The notes under the pieces: model-generated
The model's input: only the letters and a program-made list of their open reading frames with translations
Database searches by the model: none
What the model was told of the DNA's origin: nothing
Assembly: GCA_027490725.1 (NCBI GenBank)
Contig: JAIXXN010000002.1
Coordinates: 1-64,000 of the forward strand
Reading direction: 5' to 3'
Origin: Oxalobacteraceae bacterium
GTDB taxonomy: Bacteria > Pseudomonadota > Gammaproteobacteria > Burkholderiales > Burkholderiaceae_D
DNA length: 64,000 bases
In this document: piece by piece, positions 19,799 to 29,962 of the stretch
Numbering within the stretch: position 1 is the stretch's first letter
How the letters are laid out: each line of letters begins with the position of its first letter
Program-made: the position numbers and the translations under genes

Positions 19799-21364
19799 TC
19801 ACTCCACGGCTACCACAACAACGGCCTTGGCCGGAATTTGCACACTGACCTTGCCATCCACGCCAGTCGCGCTAAACGCTGCAGGCTTGATCGCCTGTGG
19901 CGCAGCAAAGGTATTGTGGGCATCCATGGTATTCGCGGTCAGTACGCGGCCGCGCAAGGCTTTAATCGCCACACCCGGCACGCTAACGGCAACCTCGGCC
20001 GCCGCGCGCGGATTGGTATTGACCAGCGCCAGATACAGCTTGCCGTCCGCAGCGCGTGCGGCCGAGGCGCTAATACCGGGGATGCTGGCACCATCGAGCG
20101 TGTATTGCTGATTGTTGGCCAGCGTCAGCGGCAACGAAGTCGCACCCTGGAACGGCACATACATTTCAAAGGCATGATAGGTGGGCGTCAGCAGCATCTT
20201 GTCCTTGTCGGTGATGATCATCGACTGCAGCACATTGACCATCTGGGCGATATTGGTCATGCGCACGCGATCAGCGTGGGCGTGGAAGATGTTGAAGTTA
20301 AGCGCCGCAACAACTGCATCGCGCAGGGTATTCTGCTGAAACAGGAAACCGGCATTGGTGCCCTTCTCGACGTCATACCAGGTACCCCATTCATCAACGA
20401 ACAGGCCCAGCTTCTTCTCCGGATCATGCTTGTCCAGGACCGCAGAGTTCTTGCGCATATGCTCTTCCATGCGCAGGGTGTTCGACAGCGTCGAGATCCA
20501 CTCCTGCTCGGCGAAGCCGGTGGCGGCGCCCTTGACTTCCCATTTACCGGTCGGGATGGTGTAGTAGTGGAAGCTGATGCCGTCGGTCTGCTGCTTGAGG
20601 CGCTTGCTGAGCACATCCGACCATGTCAGGTCGTTGTCGTTGCCGCCGCTGGCGATCATTTTCGGACGATACTGTGCGGGTGCGCGCAGGAAGGTTTCGA
20701 CATTGCGATACAGATCGGCGTAGTGATCCGGGCTCATATTGCCGCCGCATCCCCAGGCCTCGTTACCGATGGCGAAGTAAGCGACTTTGTAAGGCTGCTC
20801 GCGGCCGTTTTTGCGGCGCAGATTGGCCAGCGTCGATTTGCTGTCCGAGGTCATGTACTCGATCCACTCCGACATCTCCTGTGCGCTGCCGGTACCGAGA
20901 TTGCCGTTGACGTAGGCGTCCGCGCCGAGCAGTTCCACCAGATCGAAGAATTCGTGGGTGCCCACGGCATTCGATTCTTCCACGCCACCCCAGTTGGCAT
21001 TCACCTTAACCGGACGCTTCTCGCGCGCGCCGATGCCGTCTTTCCAGTGATATTCGTCGGCAAAGCAGCCGCCCGGCCAGCGCACCAGCGGCACGTGCAT
21101 GGCTTTGAGCGCGCCAACCACGTCGTTACGCCAGCCTTTGGTATTCGGGATTTTCGACTTCGGACCGACCCACAGGCCGCCGTAGATGCCGGTGCCGAGG
21201 TGCTCGGCAAACTGGCCGTAGATGTCTTTATTGATGACGGCACCGGGTTTGGCGGCATCGATAGTCAGCGTCACCGGTTCGCCAGCCAGCGCACTGCCCG
21301 CCAGCGGCAGCGAGAGCGCGAACGACAGCGCGAACGAGAGGGTGCCACGTGGGATATGGTTCAT
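19799..21364 (-). CDS. Alpha-L-arabinofuranosidase, GH51, exported
   Basis: A 521-residue enzyme that removes terminal alpha-L-arabinofuranose from arabinan and arabino-oligosaccharides. The signal peptide ends near SALA (residue 27). The (beta/alpha)8 domain contains [31 protein letters not shown] (acid/base Glu, about residue 201) and [12 protein letters not shown] (nucleophile Glu, about 324). The C-terminal alpha-L-arabinofuranosidase beta-sandwich domain ends the protein. AGGAGACAGAA precedes the ATG. The gene follows GH97 by 45 bp and precedes the linker GH43 gene by 4 bp. Many GH51 enzymes are cytoplasmic. The signal peptide here argues for a periplasmic enzyme that feeds the YtfQ-like importer. 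Confidence 0.95.
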   Translation of the reverse strand: MNHIPRGTLSFALSFALSLPLAGSALAGEPVTLTIDAAKPGAVINKDIYGQFAEHLGTGIYGGLWVGPKSKIPNTKGWRNDVVGALKAMHVPLVRWPGGCFADEYHWKDGIGAREKRPVKVNANWGGVEESNAVGTHEFFDLVELLGADAYVNGNLGTGSAQEMSEWIEYMTSDSKSTLANLRRKNGREQPYKVAYFAIGNEAWGCGGNMSPDHYADLYRNVETFLRAPAQYRPKMIASGGNDNDLTWSDVLSKRLKQQTDGISFHYYTIPTGKWEVKGAATGFAEQEWISTLSNTLRMEEHMRKNSAVLDKHDPEKKLGLFVDEWGTWYDVEKGTNAGFLFQQNTLRDAVVAALNFNIFHAHADRVRMTNIAQMVNVLQSMIITDKDKMLLTPTYHAFEMYVPFQGATSLPLTLANNQQYTLDGASIPGISASAARAADGKLYLALVNTNPRAAAEVAVSVPGVAIKALRGRVLTANTMDAHNTFAAPQAIKPAAFSATGVDGKVSVQIPAKAVVVVAVE

Positions 21365-21409
21365 TTCTGTCTCCTGTTTATTAGTGTGTTGGATGGACTG
21401 TATTTCTGC

Positions 21410-23347
21410 TCAGAGCAAGATGACGAAACCGCCGTGCGGCTTGATCGTCACCACAACTTTTCTACCTGCTGCGATGGGGGTCTGTTGGAAACTGCGTGCG
21501 GCCTGCCCGTCAGTAATCAGCACACCCTGCGCTGTACCGGCAAAAGACAGGTCGAGCGTGATGCGCTTTTCCACATCGGTGGCGTTGATGCCAGCGATAT
21601 ACCAGTGCTTGCCGGCGCGGCGTGCCATCACTACGTGCTGACCGGGATAGCCATCCAGCAGGCGGCTGTCGTCCCAGCTGCGTGGCAATTCCTGCAGCAG
21701 CGCCTTGACGTATGCGGGGACACTCGCCATGCCTTCCGGGGTTTCGGCAAAATGCTGGATGCCGGACAAGTACAGCACCGAGGTCGCAAGTTCGAAGCCA
21801 TTGCTGGCGCTACGCCGGATATTGGGAATCTTGCCAAACACCATCGGTGTGAAATCCATCGGATCGAACAGGTTGCGGGTGAACGGCAGCATGGCCGCGT
21901 GAGCCGGCATTCTGTCCTCGTCGACCTGCTCGAAAGTGGTGAATTCCATGCCGCGTATCGCTTCCACGGTCATCAGATTCGGCCAGGTGCGGCTCCAGCC
22001 ACGTGGCAGCGTGGCGCCGTGGAAGTTCACCAGCAGTCCAGCGTCGGCCGCATCGCGCAGGATCTCGACGTAATAGGCGATCATCGACTGACCATCACCA
22101 CCGAAGAAATCGATCTTGACGCCTTTCACGCCCATCGCGCGCAAGCGGGCGAATTCTGCCACCCGCTGCTGGTGTGTCAGGAGCTGGCTTTTGGGCGAAT
22201 ATTCGGTGCTATTCCATGCGCCGGACGAGTTGTACCAGAGCAGAATGCCGACTTTCTTCGAGGCGGCATAGTCCACCAGTTCGCGCACCTTGTCGTAACC
22301 GATTTTGCGATCCCAGTCGGCGTCGATCAGGGTGTAATCCCAGTGCATATCGGCGGCGTAGTCGATAAACTTTTTCTGTACATCGTAGACCGTGGCATCG
22401 TCCTTGAGCAGCGCCCAGCTCCACGCGGCATGGCCGGGGCGCACCAGTGCGGCATCAAACGGCTGGGCCGGTGCGGCAAGGTCAGTGCCCAGCGTCGATT
22501 CGGTGAGCGTTTTCAGGGAGCCCAGTGCCAGCAAACGCCACGGCGTCGTGAGGGGGGCGCTACCGGTAACGTCGGCCAGCAAGCCACCGCCCGGGTAGAC
22601 TTCTGCGGGCATCGGATTCGCGATGCGATACACCGCACCATCCGCTTGCGGCGCCAGACGCGAGGCCTGGAAGCTGCCGTCCATGCCCGCTTCCGAGAGT
22701 GCTAGCCAGGTATCGCCCGTCCTAAACAGCGCCGGGAAGACCCAGCCTGCCGGCGAGGGTGACGCGCTGCCCGCCGCAATATCCATCTGGTAGTGTTCCT
22801 CGTACGAGGGATTTGTGCCGTTCCAGCCAGTCTGCGCGACTGACATGGGCTGCAACCATGCACGACTGGCAGCGGGCAGCGCGAAGCTGGTGTGCTCCTG
22901 CAGCAGTTTTTTGCGCGCCAGCGTGGCATCGGTAACCCGATAGCGGAACGCCACGCCATCGTTCGAGACGCGGAAGGTCACCTCCATGGTCTGCTGCTGC
23001 GCATTGCGCACGGTGGTCGTCTGTTCGTTGGCGCGATAGCTAATGCTGCGCCGTTTGCCGGTGGCCATCTCGTAATGCTCGCGGATCGGGCGTGGCTGGC
23101 TGCGCGCCACCACGCTCAGGCCGCTGGAGAGTTGCGCCCCTTCCAGCTGCAAACCGAGCTGCGAGGCCAGTAACACCGGCTTACCGTCGCGCGTCACCGT
23201 GTACTGCAGGCGCCCACCCTGGTCCGTGCTGACAGCAACCCGGATATGCCGATCGGGACTGCCTAAGTCAGCTGCGTTGGTCGTCGCTGCAGCCATCACA
23301 TTTGCACAGACGGCCAGAGTCAGCACGGAGAATCCTGTCTTCACCAT
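21410..23347 (-). CDS. Glycoside hydrolase family 97, exported (retaining type)
   Basis: A 645-residue enzyme with a signal peptide (cleavage near NAADL), an N-terminal beta-super-sandwich domain (about 30-290), a catalytic (beta/alpha)8 barrel (about 300-560) and a C-terminal sandwich. [26 protein letters not shown] (about residue 413) and [11 protein letters not shown] (about 460) are visible. The Asp at KIDF matches the nucleophile of retaining GH97 members, not the Glu arrangement of inverting SusB-type glucosidases. GH97 retaining enzymes include alpha-galactosidases and a beta-L-arabinopyranosidase. The arabinan context makes the latter attractive, but it is inference. AAGGTGAG precedes the ATG. 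Confidence 0.9.
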   Translation of the reverse strand: MVKTGFSVLTLAVCANVMAAATTNAADLGSPDRHIRVAVSTDQGGRLQYTVTRDGKPVLLASQLGLQLEGAQLSSGLSVVARSQPRPIREHYEMATGKRRSISYRANEQTTTVRNAQQQTMEVTFRVSNDGVAFRYRVTDATLARKKLLQEHTSFALPAASRAWLQPMSVAQTGWNGTNPSYEEHYQMDIAAGSASPSPAGWVFPALFRTGDTWLALSEAGMDGSFQASRLAPQADGAVYRIANPMPAEVYPGGGLLADVTGSAPLTTPWRLLALGSLKTLTESTLGTDLAAPAQPFDAALVRPGHAAWSWALLKDDATVYDVQKKFIDYAADMHWDYTLIDADWDRKIGYDKVRELVDYAASKKVGILLWYNSSGAWNSTEYSPKSQLLTHQQRVAEFARLRAMGVKGVKIDFFGGDGQSMIAYYVEILRDAADAGLLVNFHGATLPRGWSRTWPNLMTVEAIRGMEFTTFEQVDEDRMPAHAAMLPFTRNLFDPMDFTPMVFGKIPNIRRSASNGFELATSVLYLSGIQHFAETPEGMASVPAYVKALLQELPRSWDDSRLLDGYPGQHVVMARRAGKHWYIAGINATDVEKRITLDLSFAGTAQGVLITDGQAARSFQQTPIAAGRKVVVTIKPHGGFVILL

Positions 23348-23372
23348 GTTCTCACCTTGAATTGGAGTGATA

Positions 23373-23401
23373 CCACCCGCCGCCAGTGGCGCTGCAGGTG
23401 G
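23373..23401. promoter_or_regulatory. Stem-loop between SDR and GH97 genes
   Basis: CCACC (23373-23377) pairs with GGTGG (23397-23401) around GC-rich partly complementary inner sequence in the 100-bp gap. No T run follows, so it is not an ordinary terminator. It may be a processing or mRNA-stability element separating the catabolic and hydrolase parts of unit B. Confidence 0.3.
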
Positions 23402-23447
23402 CGATCAGTACTACGGAAGTGGCTAAATCAGCGCGTGAGGCAGCGGC

Positions 23448-24215
23448 TTAGACCCAGCCGGCATCAACGATGAATTCCTGCGCGGTACACATGGCACCAT
23501 CATCGGCGGCGAGGAATAGAATCATCGACGCGATATGCTGCGGCATCAGCTTGGTGGGCAGGCACTGGTTGCGTTTGATGTCCTCCTCGCCCGCCTGGTC
23601 CAGCCACAGATCGATCTGACGCTGCGTCATCACCCAGCCCGGCGTGACGGTATTCACGCGTATCCCGTGGGCACCGAACTCGCGCGCCAGCCCGCGCGTC
23701 AGGCCGTGTACGGCCGCCTTGGAGGTGGCGTACACCGGATAGCCGGCGTTCTTCACGTGCCACGAAATCGAGCCGACGTTAATGATCGAGCCGGCGCCCT
23801 TTTTCTTCATCCCCTCCAGCACTGCCTGGCAGGTAAAGAACATCGGACGCTGGTTGATGGCGATGCGCTCGTTCCAGTAGTCCAGCGTAACCGACGCGGT
23901 GTCGTGACGCTGGTCGTTGGCGGCGTTATTCACCAGAATATCGAAGTCGCCGATGGCTGCTGCCATTTCGGCCATGCTGGCCTGCAGTGCCGGAATATCG
24001 GTGATATCACACTGACGGAACAGCGGCTCCGGATAACCGGCGTCTTTTACGCGGCGCACCAGCGCCAGACTGGCATCGCTGGCGATATCGACAAACGCCA
24101 CCTGCGCGCCCTGCTCGGCGAAGGAAATCACCATCGCCTCGCCGATGCCGGTACCGCCACCGGTGATGAATACACGCTTGCCGCGCAAGCTGCCAAATTT
24201 GGCCAATTGGGTCAT
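23448..24215 (-). CDS. SDR-family oxidoreductase, probable L-arabinose 1-dehydrogenase
   Basis: A 255-residue classical short-chain dehydrogenase. The cofactor motif VFITGGGTGIGEA, a DI at the end of beta 2 (NAD preference), NNAAND, catalytic Ser in IINVGSISW and YPVYATSKAAV (Tyr and Lys) are all present. The start is ATG 24215 with ACGGAGAC upstream. Seventeen upstream codons are rejected. It is the fourth gene of unit B, 81 bp after the semialdehyde dehydrogenase. In the oxidative (Weimberg/Entner-Doudoroff-like) route the first step is oxidation of L-arabinose to L-arabinonolactone, and this is the only candidate in the locus. Other sugar or polyol substrates cannot be excluded. Confidence 0.8.
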   Translation of the reverse strand: MTQLAKFGSLRGKRVFITGGGTGIGEAMVISFAEQGAQVAFVDIASDASLALVRRVKDAGYPEPLFRQCDITDIPALQASMAEMAAAIGDFDILVNNAANDQRHDTASVTLDYWNERIAINQRPMFFTCQAVLEGMKKKGAGSIINVGSISWHVKNAGYPVYATSKAAVHGLTRGLAREFGAHGIRVNTVTPGWVMTQRQIDLWLDQAGEEDIKRNQCLPTKLMPQHIASMILFLAADDGAMCTAQEFIVDAGWV

Positions 24216-24296
24216 ACAGTCTCCGTTAAAGCTGATATGTTTTTGTTGTTTGATCGAAAACGGCACCTTGCGGCGCCGTGGCAGTTCAGTTGCAGC

Positions 24297-25865
24297 TCAG
24301 TTGCGAGTCAGTTCGCCGTCACGACGGCGCCATGCTGCTGCGCCATTGTCGCGCAACACCGCTGGTAACAGCGCCTGCGCCAGATTCTGGTAGGCCACCG
24401 GACGCAGGAAGCGCGCAATCGCACCCGTGCCGACCGAGGTACTGCGACCGTCCGAGGTCGACGGGAACGGGCCGCCGTGCACCATCGCACTGCACACTTC
24501 CACGCCGGTCGGAAAGCCGTTGGCCAGTATCCGTCCGGCTTTGCGCTCTAGCAACGGCAGCAAGGCCTGCGCCACCGCCAGATCGCCGTCATCGAGTTGC
24601 AGGGTGGCGGTCAGCTGACCTTCCAGACTTTCGGCCACCTGATGCAATTCTGCCAGATCGCGGCAGGCCACTACCAGCGAGGCCGGGCCAAACACTTCTT
24701 CCGACAGCGCATGCTGGCTCAGGAAAGCTGCCGCGGTGGTGCGGAACAGCGCCGGTGCGCCCTTGCCTTGCTCCTGCGGCGCCAGTGCCAGCGTCGCCAC
24801 ATCGGCATGCTCAGCCAGTTGCGTGATGCCGCGCTGATAACTGCCGGCGATACCGGGCGACAGCATCGGACAGGCTGCGCCGCCGGTCAGTGCCTGCGCT
24901 GCGCTGCTGGCGAAGCGCTCCAGATCAGCGCCTTCGATAGCGATCACCAGGCCGGGGTTGGTGCACATTTGCCCCACACCCAGCACCAGCGAGCCGGCAA
25001 AGCCCTGCCCGATTGCTTCGGCGCGCGCCGCCAGTGCCTGCGGCAGCAGGAACACCGGATTAATCGAACTCATTTCCGCATACACGGGGATCGGTACCGG
25101 ACGCGCTGCTGCGACGGCCATCAGGGCCATGCCGCCACTGCGCGAACCGGTAAAGCCGACCGCCTTGATGGCCGGATGACGCACCAGTTCCTGACCAATG
25201 CCGTTGCCGCTGCCGGTCAGCAGCGCGAACACGCCGGCCGGCAGGCCGCACAGTTCGACCGCCTTGACGATGGCACGCCCCACCAGCTCGGAAGTGCCCG
25301 GATGGGCCGAGTGGGCTTTCAGCAGCACCGGACAACCGGCTGCCAGTGCCGAGGCAGTATCGCCGCCGGCCACCGAGAACGCCAGCGGGAAATTACTGGC
25401 CGCGAACACGGCCACCGGACCCAGAGCTATCATGCGCATGCGCAGGTCAGGACGCGGCGGCGTGCGTTCCGGCAGTGCCTGATCGATCCGTACGTCATGC
25501 CACGAACCTTCGCGCAGCAGGGTCGCGAACAGTTTCAGCTGGCCGACGGTACGACCACGTTCGCCTTCGACACGGGCGCGAGGCAGGCCACTCTCGGCCA
25601 TCACGCGTTCGACCAGCGTCTCGCCCAGCGCCATGATCTGCTCGCCGATGGTTTCGAGGAACACTGCGCGCGCTTCATCACCCAGCGCACGGAAGGCGTC
25701 GAACGCAGCATCGGCCAGACGGCAGGCCTGATCGATCTGCTGTGCATCGACCGCATAAAACGCTGGCTCCATGGATTCCTGCAGGGCAGGATTGTAGGCG
25801 CGAATCGGCGTACCTGTGCCTTGCACTGCCACGCCGCCAATCAGCGCTTCGCCGGTAATCATCAT
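24297..25865 (-). CDS. Alpha-ketoglutarate semialdehyde dehydrogenase
   Basis: A 522-residue aldehyde dehydrogenase that oxidises 2,5-dioxopentanoate to 2-oxoglutarate, the last step of the oxidative pentose pathway. Seen in sequence: [32 protein letters not shown] (cofactor region), [22 protein letters not shown] (general-base Glu), and [13 protein letters not shown] with the catalytic Cys. The wording matches the KgsaDH class associated with arabonate and glucarate dehydratase genes. ATG 25865 overlaps the AraD1 stop in an ATGA, so translation is coupled. Function is strongly supported by the two dehydratase neighbours. Confidence 0.93.
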   Translation of the reverse strand: MMITGEALIGGVAVQGTGTPIRAYNPALQESMEPAFYAVDAQQIDQACRLADAAFDAFRALGDEARAVFLETIGEQIMALGETLVERVMAESGLPRARVEGERGRTVGQLKLFATLLREGSWHDVRIDQALPERTPPRPDLRMRMIALGPVAVFAASNFPLAFSVAGGDTASALAAGCPVLLKAHSAHPGTSELVGRAIVKAVELCGLPAGVFALLTGSGNGIGQELVRHPAIKAVGFTGSRSGGMALMAVAAARPVPIPVYAEMSSINPVFLLPQALAARAEAIGQGFAGSLVLGVGQMCTNPGLVIAIEGADLERFASSAAQALTGGAACPMLSPGIAGSYQRGITQLAEHADVATLALAPQEQGKGAPALFRTTAAAFLSQHALSEEVFGPASLVVACRDLAELHQVAESLEGQLTATLQLDDGDLAVAQALLPLLERKAGRILANGFPTGVEVCSAMVHGGPFPSTSDGRSTSVGTGAIARFLRPVAYQNLAQALLPAVLRDNGAAAWRRRDGELTRN

Positions 25866-26854
25866 AATGCGGTCACTTTCGCTACGTCGGTTTTATACAC
25901 GGCCAGTTTGTTGCGCAGCGCCGGACCGAACTGGGGCGCGTCAATTTCAAAGCTCTCGCCCGGTTTGACGACGATATTATCGGCCACGCTCAGAGTCGCC
26001 GTACCGAAGAAGTGGATGTGCACATCGCCGGGCCGCTTGAACAGCGGGTATTTGAAATGGTGGTGTTCCAGATTCGCCAGCGTGTGCGACATATTCTGTT
26101 CGCCGCTGTAGAAGGCCTTCTCCCAGCGCAGTTTGCCATCCACGTCGTAGATGCGCGAGGTACCGACGATATGCGCCGGTGCTTCACCAACCAGCAGCGC
26201 CGGGCCAAGGCTGCAGGCACGCAGTTTGGAATGCGCCAGATACAGGTAGTTCTGACGCTCGGTGACGTGATCGGAGAACTCGTTACCGATGGCATAGCCG
26301 ACGCGGTAAGGCTGGCCATCATCACCGATCACATACAGCCCTGCCACTTCCGGCTCTTCGCCGCCATCGAGGGCAAAGTCGGGCATATTCAGATCCTGAC
26401 CGGCGGCAGCCACGATCGAGCCATCACCTTTGTAGAACCATTCGGGCTGCACGCCCGCCGCACCGGCCGCTGGCTTGCCGCCTTCCACACCCATGCGGAA
26501 CATCTTCATGGAGTCGCTCAGCGACGCGACATCGCCACCGATTTTCTTGTGCATGGCATCGCGGGTATCGGCGCTACCCAGATGGGTCAGCCCGGTACCG
26601 GTCACGTAGCAGTGCGCGTCGTCGGCATGGTCGAGTGGCGCCAGCAGACGGCCGGAAGTGGCCACCGCGTCATACGCCAGCACGGCATTGCCTTGCGCCT
26701 GCTTTGCCAGTACCGCCAGACCGACCTTCTGACGGATCGCCGCTTGCGCCAGCGCATAGGTCGTGTCATAGCCTTCGATGACGCGAATCGCGTTCTGTTC
26801 CAGCACGCCGATCTGGCGGCCTCCCTGTTCATTCTTGAATTGCACGAGCAACAT
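25862..26854 (-). CDS. AraD1/GguC-type 2-keto-3-deoxy-L-arabonate dehydratase (FAH family)
   Basis: A 330-residue protein of the fumarylacetoacetate-hydrolase fold. It carries [45 protein letters not shown] (metal-binding Glu residues) and [12 protein letters not shown], which is the pattern of the GguC/AraD1 family found next to arabinose genes. This family is held to dehydrate 2-keto-3-deoxy-L-arabonate to 2,5-dioxopentanoate. It replaces the DHDPS-type enzyme used in Azospirillum. GGAG lies 8-11 nt before ATG, and the gene is 21 bp after the arabonate dehydratase stop. It would yield the substrate of the next gene product. Confidence 0.88.
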   Translation of the reverse strand: MLLVQFKNEQGGRQIGVLEQNAIRVIEGYDTTYALAQAAIRQKVGLAVLAKQAQGNAVLAYDAVATSGRLLAPLDHADDAHCYVTGTGLTHLGSADTRDAMHKKIGGDVASLSDSMKMFRMGVEGGKPAAGAAGVQPEWFYKGDGSIVAAAGQDLNMPDFALDGGEEPEVAGLYVIGDDGQPYRVGYAIGNEFSDHVTERQNYLYLAHSKLRACSLGPALLVGEAPAHIVGTSRIYDVDGKLRWEKAFYSGEQNMSHTLANLEHHHFKYPLFKRPGDVHIHFFGTATLSVADNIVVKPGESFEIDAPQFGPALRNKLAVYKTDVAKVTAL

Positions 26855-26875
26855 GGTATCTCCGGATTTCTATAG

Positions 26876-28618
26876 TTAGTGCGAGTGGCGTGGCACAGCA
26901 GAACCGCGATTTCCGACCAGGAAATCAAAGTCGCAGCCTTCGTCCGCTTGCAGTACGTGTTCGATATACAGTTTCTGGTAGCCGGTCTTCGGCCCCGGCG
27001 CACTGCCAGCCACGCGGGCGGCCTGACGCTGCGCCATTTCCTCGTCGGAGATTTCCAGATTCAGCACCCCGCCTGCGCAGTCGAGGGTGATCCAGTCGCC
27101 ATCCTTGACGATGCCCAGCGGACCGCCCGCCATGGCTTCCGGTGCCACGTGCAGCACCACGGTGCCGTAAGCAGTACCACTCATGCGGGCATCGGAAATG
27201 CGCACCATGTCTTTGACGCCAGCGGCCAGCAGCTTCGGTGGCAAGCCCATATTGCCCACCTCCGCCATGCCCGGATAACCTTTCGGGCCGCAGTTTTTCA
27301 TCACCAGAATCGAGCTGGCATCGACTTCCAGATCGGGATCGATGATGCTCTTCTTGTAGTGTTCGAAGTCTTCGAACACTACGGCACGGCCACGGTGCTG
27401 CATCAGTTCCGGGGTGGCTGCCGACGGTTTCAGTACCGCGCCGCGTGGTGCCAGATTGCCGCGCAGGATGCAGATGCCGCCATCCTTGAGCAGCGGTTTT
27501 TCCAGCGGACGAATGACTTCGTCATCGTAGATCGGTGCGGACTGGCAGTTTTCCCACAGAGTCTTGCCGTTCACGGTCAGGGCATCGGGATGTGGCACCA
27601 GATTGCCTTCGCCCAGACGGCGGATGGCCGCTGGCAGACCACCGGCGTAATAGAACTCTTCCATCAGGAAGCGGCCGGATGGCAGCAGGTCGACGATGGT
27701 CGGCGTGCCGCGACCGACACGGGTCCAGTCTTCCAGTTCCAGATCCACACCAATCCGGCCAGCGATGGCTTTCAGGTGTATCACAGCATTGGTCGATCCA
27801 CCGATGGCGGCGTTGACGCGGATGGCGTTTTCGAAGTTCTCGCGCTTGAGAATTTTCGACAGCTTCAAGTCTTCGCGCACCATTTCCACGGCGCGGATCC
27901 CGGACATGTGGGCCAGTATGTAGCGGCGCGAATCAACTGCAGGAATCGCGGCATTGTGCGGCAGCGTGGTGCCCAGTGCTTCGGCCATGCAGGCCATGGT
28001 GGAGGCGGTGCCCATGGTGTTGCAGGTACCGGCCGAGCGCGAGTGACCCGATTCGGCCGACATGAATTCGTGCATGGTGATTTCGCCGGCTTTCACCTGC
28101 TCGTGCAACTGCCAGACGGCAGTGCCGGAGCCGATGTTCTTGCCGTTGAGCTTACCGTTCAGCATCGGGCCGCCGCTGACCACGATGGTCGGGATATCGA
28201 CCGAGGCTGCACCCATCAGCAGAGCCGGCGTGGTCTTGTCGCAACCGACCAGCAGCACGACGCCATCCATCGGATTGCCGCGAATCGATTCTTCCACATC
28301 CATACTGGCCAGATTGCGGGTCAGCATGGCGGTCGGACGCAGATTCGATTCGCCGTTGGAGAACACCGGGAATTCTACGGGGAAGCCACCCGCTTCCAGA
28401 ATGCCGCGCTTGACGTGTTCGGCCAGTTTGCGGAAATGTGCATTGCAAGGGGTCAGCTCCGACCAGGTGTTGCAGATGCCGATGATCGGTTTGCCCTGGA
28501 ATTCATGATCAGGGATGCCCTGATTTTTCATCCAGCTGCGGTACATGAAACCGTTCTTGTCCTGCGTGCCAAACCATTCAGCAGAGCGAAGCTTGACCTT
28601 CTTGTCATTCTCAGACAT
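26876..28618 (-). CDS. L-arabonate dehydratase (IlvD/Edd family)
   Basis: A 580-residue iron-sulfur dehydratase converting L-arabonate to 2-keto-3-deoxy-L-arabonate. Cluster-ligand cysteines are in GICNTWSELTPCN, VGCDKTTPALLMG and SAGTCNTMGTAST. The conserved ISDARMSGTAYGT is near the C-terminus. The opening (LRSAEWFGTQDKNGFMYRSWMKNQG) is the sugar-acid dehydratase type, not IlvD of valine synthesis. The start is ATG 28618 with GAGGAG about 8 nt upstream. The 18 codons further upstream are rejected. It is the first gene of unit B and lies about 60 nt downstream of the module at 28684-28748. D-fuconate or D-xylonate could be side substrates. Confidence 0.92.
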   Translation of the reverse strand: MSENDKKVKLRSAEWFGTQDKNGFMYRSWMKNQGIPDHEFQGKPIIGICNTWSELTPCNAHFRKLAEHVKRGILEAGGFPVEFPVFSNGESNLRPTAMLTRNLASMDVEESIRGNPMDGVVLLVGCDKTTPALLMGAASVDIPTIVVSGGPMLNGKLNGKNIGSGTAVWQLHEQVKAGEITMHEFMSAESGHSRSAGTCNTMGTASTMACMAEALGTTLPHNAAIPAVDSRRYILAHMSGIRAVEMVREDLKLSKILKRENFENAIRVNAAIGGSTNAVIHLKAIAGRIGVDLELEDWTRVGRGTPTIVDLLPSGRFLMEEFYYAGGLPAAIRRLGEGNLVPHPDALTVNGKTLWENCQSAPIYDDEVIRPLEKPLLKDGGICILRGNLAPRGAVLKPSAATPELMQHRGRAVVFEDFEHYKKSIIDPDLEVDASSILVMKNCGPKGYPGMAEVGNMGLPPKLLAAGVKDMVRISDARMSGTAYGTVVLHVAPEAMAGGPLGIVKDGDWITLDCAGGVLNLEISDEEMAQRQAARVAGSAPGPKTGYQKLYIEHVLQADEGCDFDFLVGNRGSAVPRHSH

Positions 28619-28683
28619 GCATATCTCCTCAGTATGTTCTTGTACAGGGGCCTGCTTGTCATGCCCCTGCATCGATAAGCCAT

Positions 28684-28748
28684 ACTAAGTTGTACTGAGA
28701 TATCTTTCCAATAAATTATTATTCGACTTCGATACCAAAAACAGTATC
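28684..28748 (-). promoter_or_regulatory. Putative LTTR box and promoter of the catabolic/hydrolase operon (copy 2)
   Basis: Perfect palindrome GATAC-N8-GTATC (28731-28748), then on the minus strand 19 nt, -35 TTGGAA (28711-28706), 16 nt, -10 CTTAGT (28689-28684). A predicted transcription start near 28677 puts the palindrome centre near -62 and gives a leader of about 59 nt. The -10 flank (TAGTATGG) is identical to that of copy 1. Confidence 0.72.
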
Positions 28749-28770
28749 ACAGACATCCTCGATCACCGCA

Positions 28771-29910
28771 TCAATCAGCAACGCTGAAGCGGTAAGCCAT
28801 GGCCGTGCTGTAGCGCGTGCCGGGGCGCAGAATGGTGCTGGCAAAGTGGGCGTGATTCGGCGCATCGGGGAAATGCTGAGGTTCGAGGCAGAAGCCAGTA
28901 CGGAAATCGTAGCAGCGCCCTTTGCCGCGCACCGTCTCCGAGAGGAAGTTACCGCTGTAAAACTGCACGCCCGGCTCCTGCGTCCACACTTCCAGCACCC
29001 GTCCGGAGACCGGCTCATGGACGCGCGCCGCCAGTGCCAGCGCGCCGTCCTGTGGCCGGTTGAGCACAAAATTATGGTCGTAGCCGCTGCCGTAGCCCAG
29101 TTGCTCGTCAAGCACACCGATACGGGCGCCGATCGCATGCGGGGTGCGGAAGTCGAAGGGGGTATTTTGTACGGCACGTAATTCGCCGGTGGGAATCAGG
29201 CCGGCATCCACCGGCGTGTAGGCATCTGCGGGAATGGTCAGCTGATGGGACAGAATGTCGGCAGGCCCCGCCTCGCCCTGCCCCGCCAGATTGAAATAGG
29301 CGTGATTGGTCAGGTTGACGGGGCTGGCCTGGTCCGTGCTGGCGTGGAAAGTGATCTCTAAACCGTTATCGTTAGTCAGTTCATAGCGCACCGTGACGTC
29401 GAGATTGCCGGGATAGCCCTGCTCGCCATCCGGACTCAGATAACGCAGTATCAATCCGGCCGAGGTGGGCGTGGTGAACGTCTCGGCGCGCCACAGTTTG
29501 CGGTGGAAACCCTGCGTGCCGCCATGCAGGTGATTGATACCATTGTTGACATCAAGCTGATAGCGCTTGCCATCGAGCTCGAACTGGCCGCGTGCGATAC
29601 GGTTGCCATAACGGCCGATTAGCGCGCCAAAATAATGCGATTCGCCCATATAGGCGGCTGCATTGTCGAAACCGAGGCAGACATCGGCCAGCTTGCCATC
29701 CCGATCCGGCACATGCACCTCTGTGATCACGCCACCCAGATCGCTGATACGCACCAGCATCCCGTTCGCGTTGCTCAGCGTGTAGAGCGTGGCTTCCCGG
29801 CCGTCAGGCAAGGCTCCAAACGGTGCCGAAACGATTGCCGGCAGCTTCGCCTGATTTTCTTGATTTAACTGGTTTGACTGGTTTAACTGGTTTGACTGGT
29901 TTGCATGCAT
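28771..29910 (-). CDS. Aldose 1-epimerase (galactose/arabinose mutarotase)
   Basis: A 379-residue beta-sandwich epimerase interconverting alpha and beta anomers. Family motifs: GALIGRYGNRIARGQF (Arg in substrate site), NNGINHLHGGTQGFHRKLW (catalytic His region), NLTNHAYFNL (second His) and GVQFYSGNF (C-terminal Glu/Gln region). ATG 29910 with GAGGAA upstream is chosen. The 46 upstream codons read through the intergenic gap. Residues 3-21 are an odd Asn-Gln-rich tract built from 9-bp repeats, followed by the normal fold from about residue 24. It lies 52 bp after the unknown gene and closes unit A. Arabinose released as the furanose form would need mutarotation before oxidation. Confidence 0.93.
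   Translation of the reverse strand: MHANQSNQLNQSNQLNQENQAKLPAIVSAPFGALPDGREATLYTLSNANGMLVRISDLGGVITEVHVPDRDGKLADVCLGFDNAAAYMGESHYFGALIGRYGNRIARGQFELDGKRYQLDVNNGINHLHGGTQGFHRKLWRAETFTTPTSAGLILRYLSPDGEQGYPGNLDVTVRYELTNDNGLEITFHASTDQASPVNLTNHAYFNLAGQGEAGPADILSHQLTIPADAYTPVDAGLIPTGELRAVQNTPFDFRTPHAIGARIGVLDEQLGYGSGYDHNFVLNRPQDGALALAARVHEPVSGRVLEVWTQEPGVQFYSGNFLSETVRGKGRCYDFRTGFCLEPQHFPDAPNHAHFASTILRPGTRYSTAMAYRFSVAD
29851..29903. repeat. 9-bp tandem repeat in the epimerase N-terminus
   Basis: On the minus strand four AACCAGTYA units in a row (alternating C and T) followed by diverged AATCAAGAA and AATCAG. They encode NQS NQL NQS NQL NQE NQ. The alternation means the pair (18 bp) was itself duplicated. 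Confidence 0.9.
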
Positions 29911-29962
29911 TACTAGGTTCCTCGATGATTGCGATCCGTAGAAGCTGACCATGGCAGCAGCC

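Noticed and set aside
23348-23447. Half palindrome (GTGATACCA) upstream of the GH97 gene
   Set aside because: Only one half site is present and the nearby stem-loop is unrelated. Too weak to call an operator.
24150-24250. A fifth regulator palindrome upstream of the SDR gene (ATATCAGC preceded by CGATC)
   Set aside because: The half sites are further apart than in the other copies, one half is poorly matched, and no promoter with the conserved spacing follows.
26879-28678. A 599-codon plus-strand open frame
   Set aside because: Antisense shadow of the arabonate dehydratase gene, covering it almost end to end.
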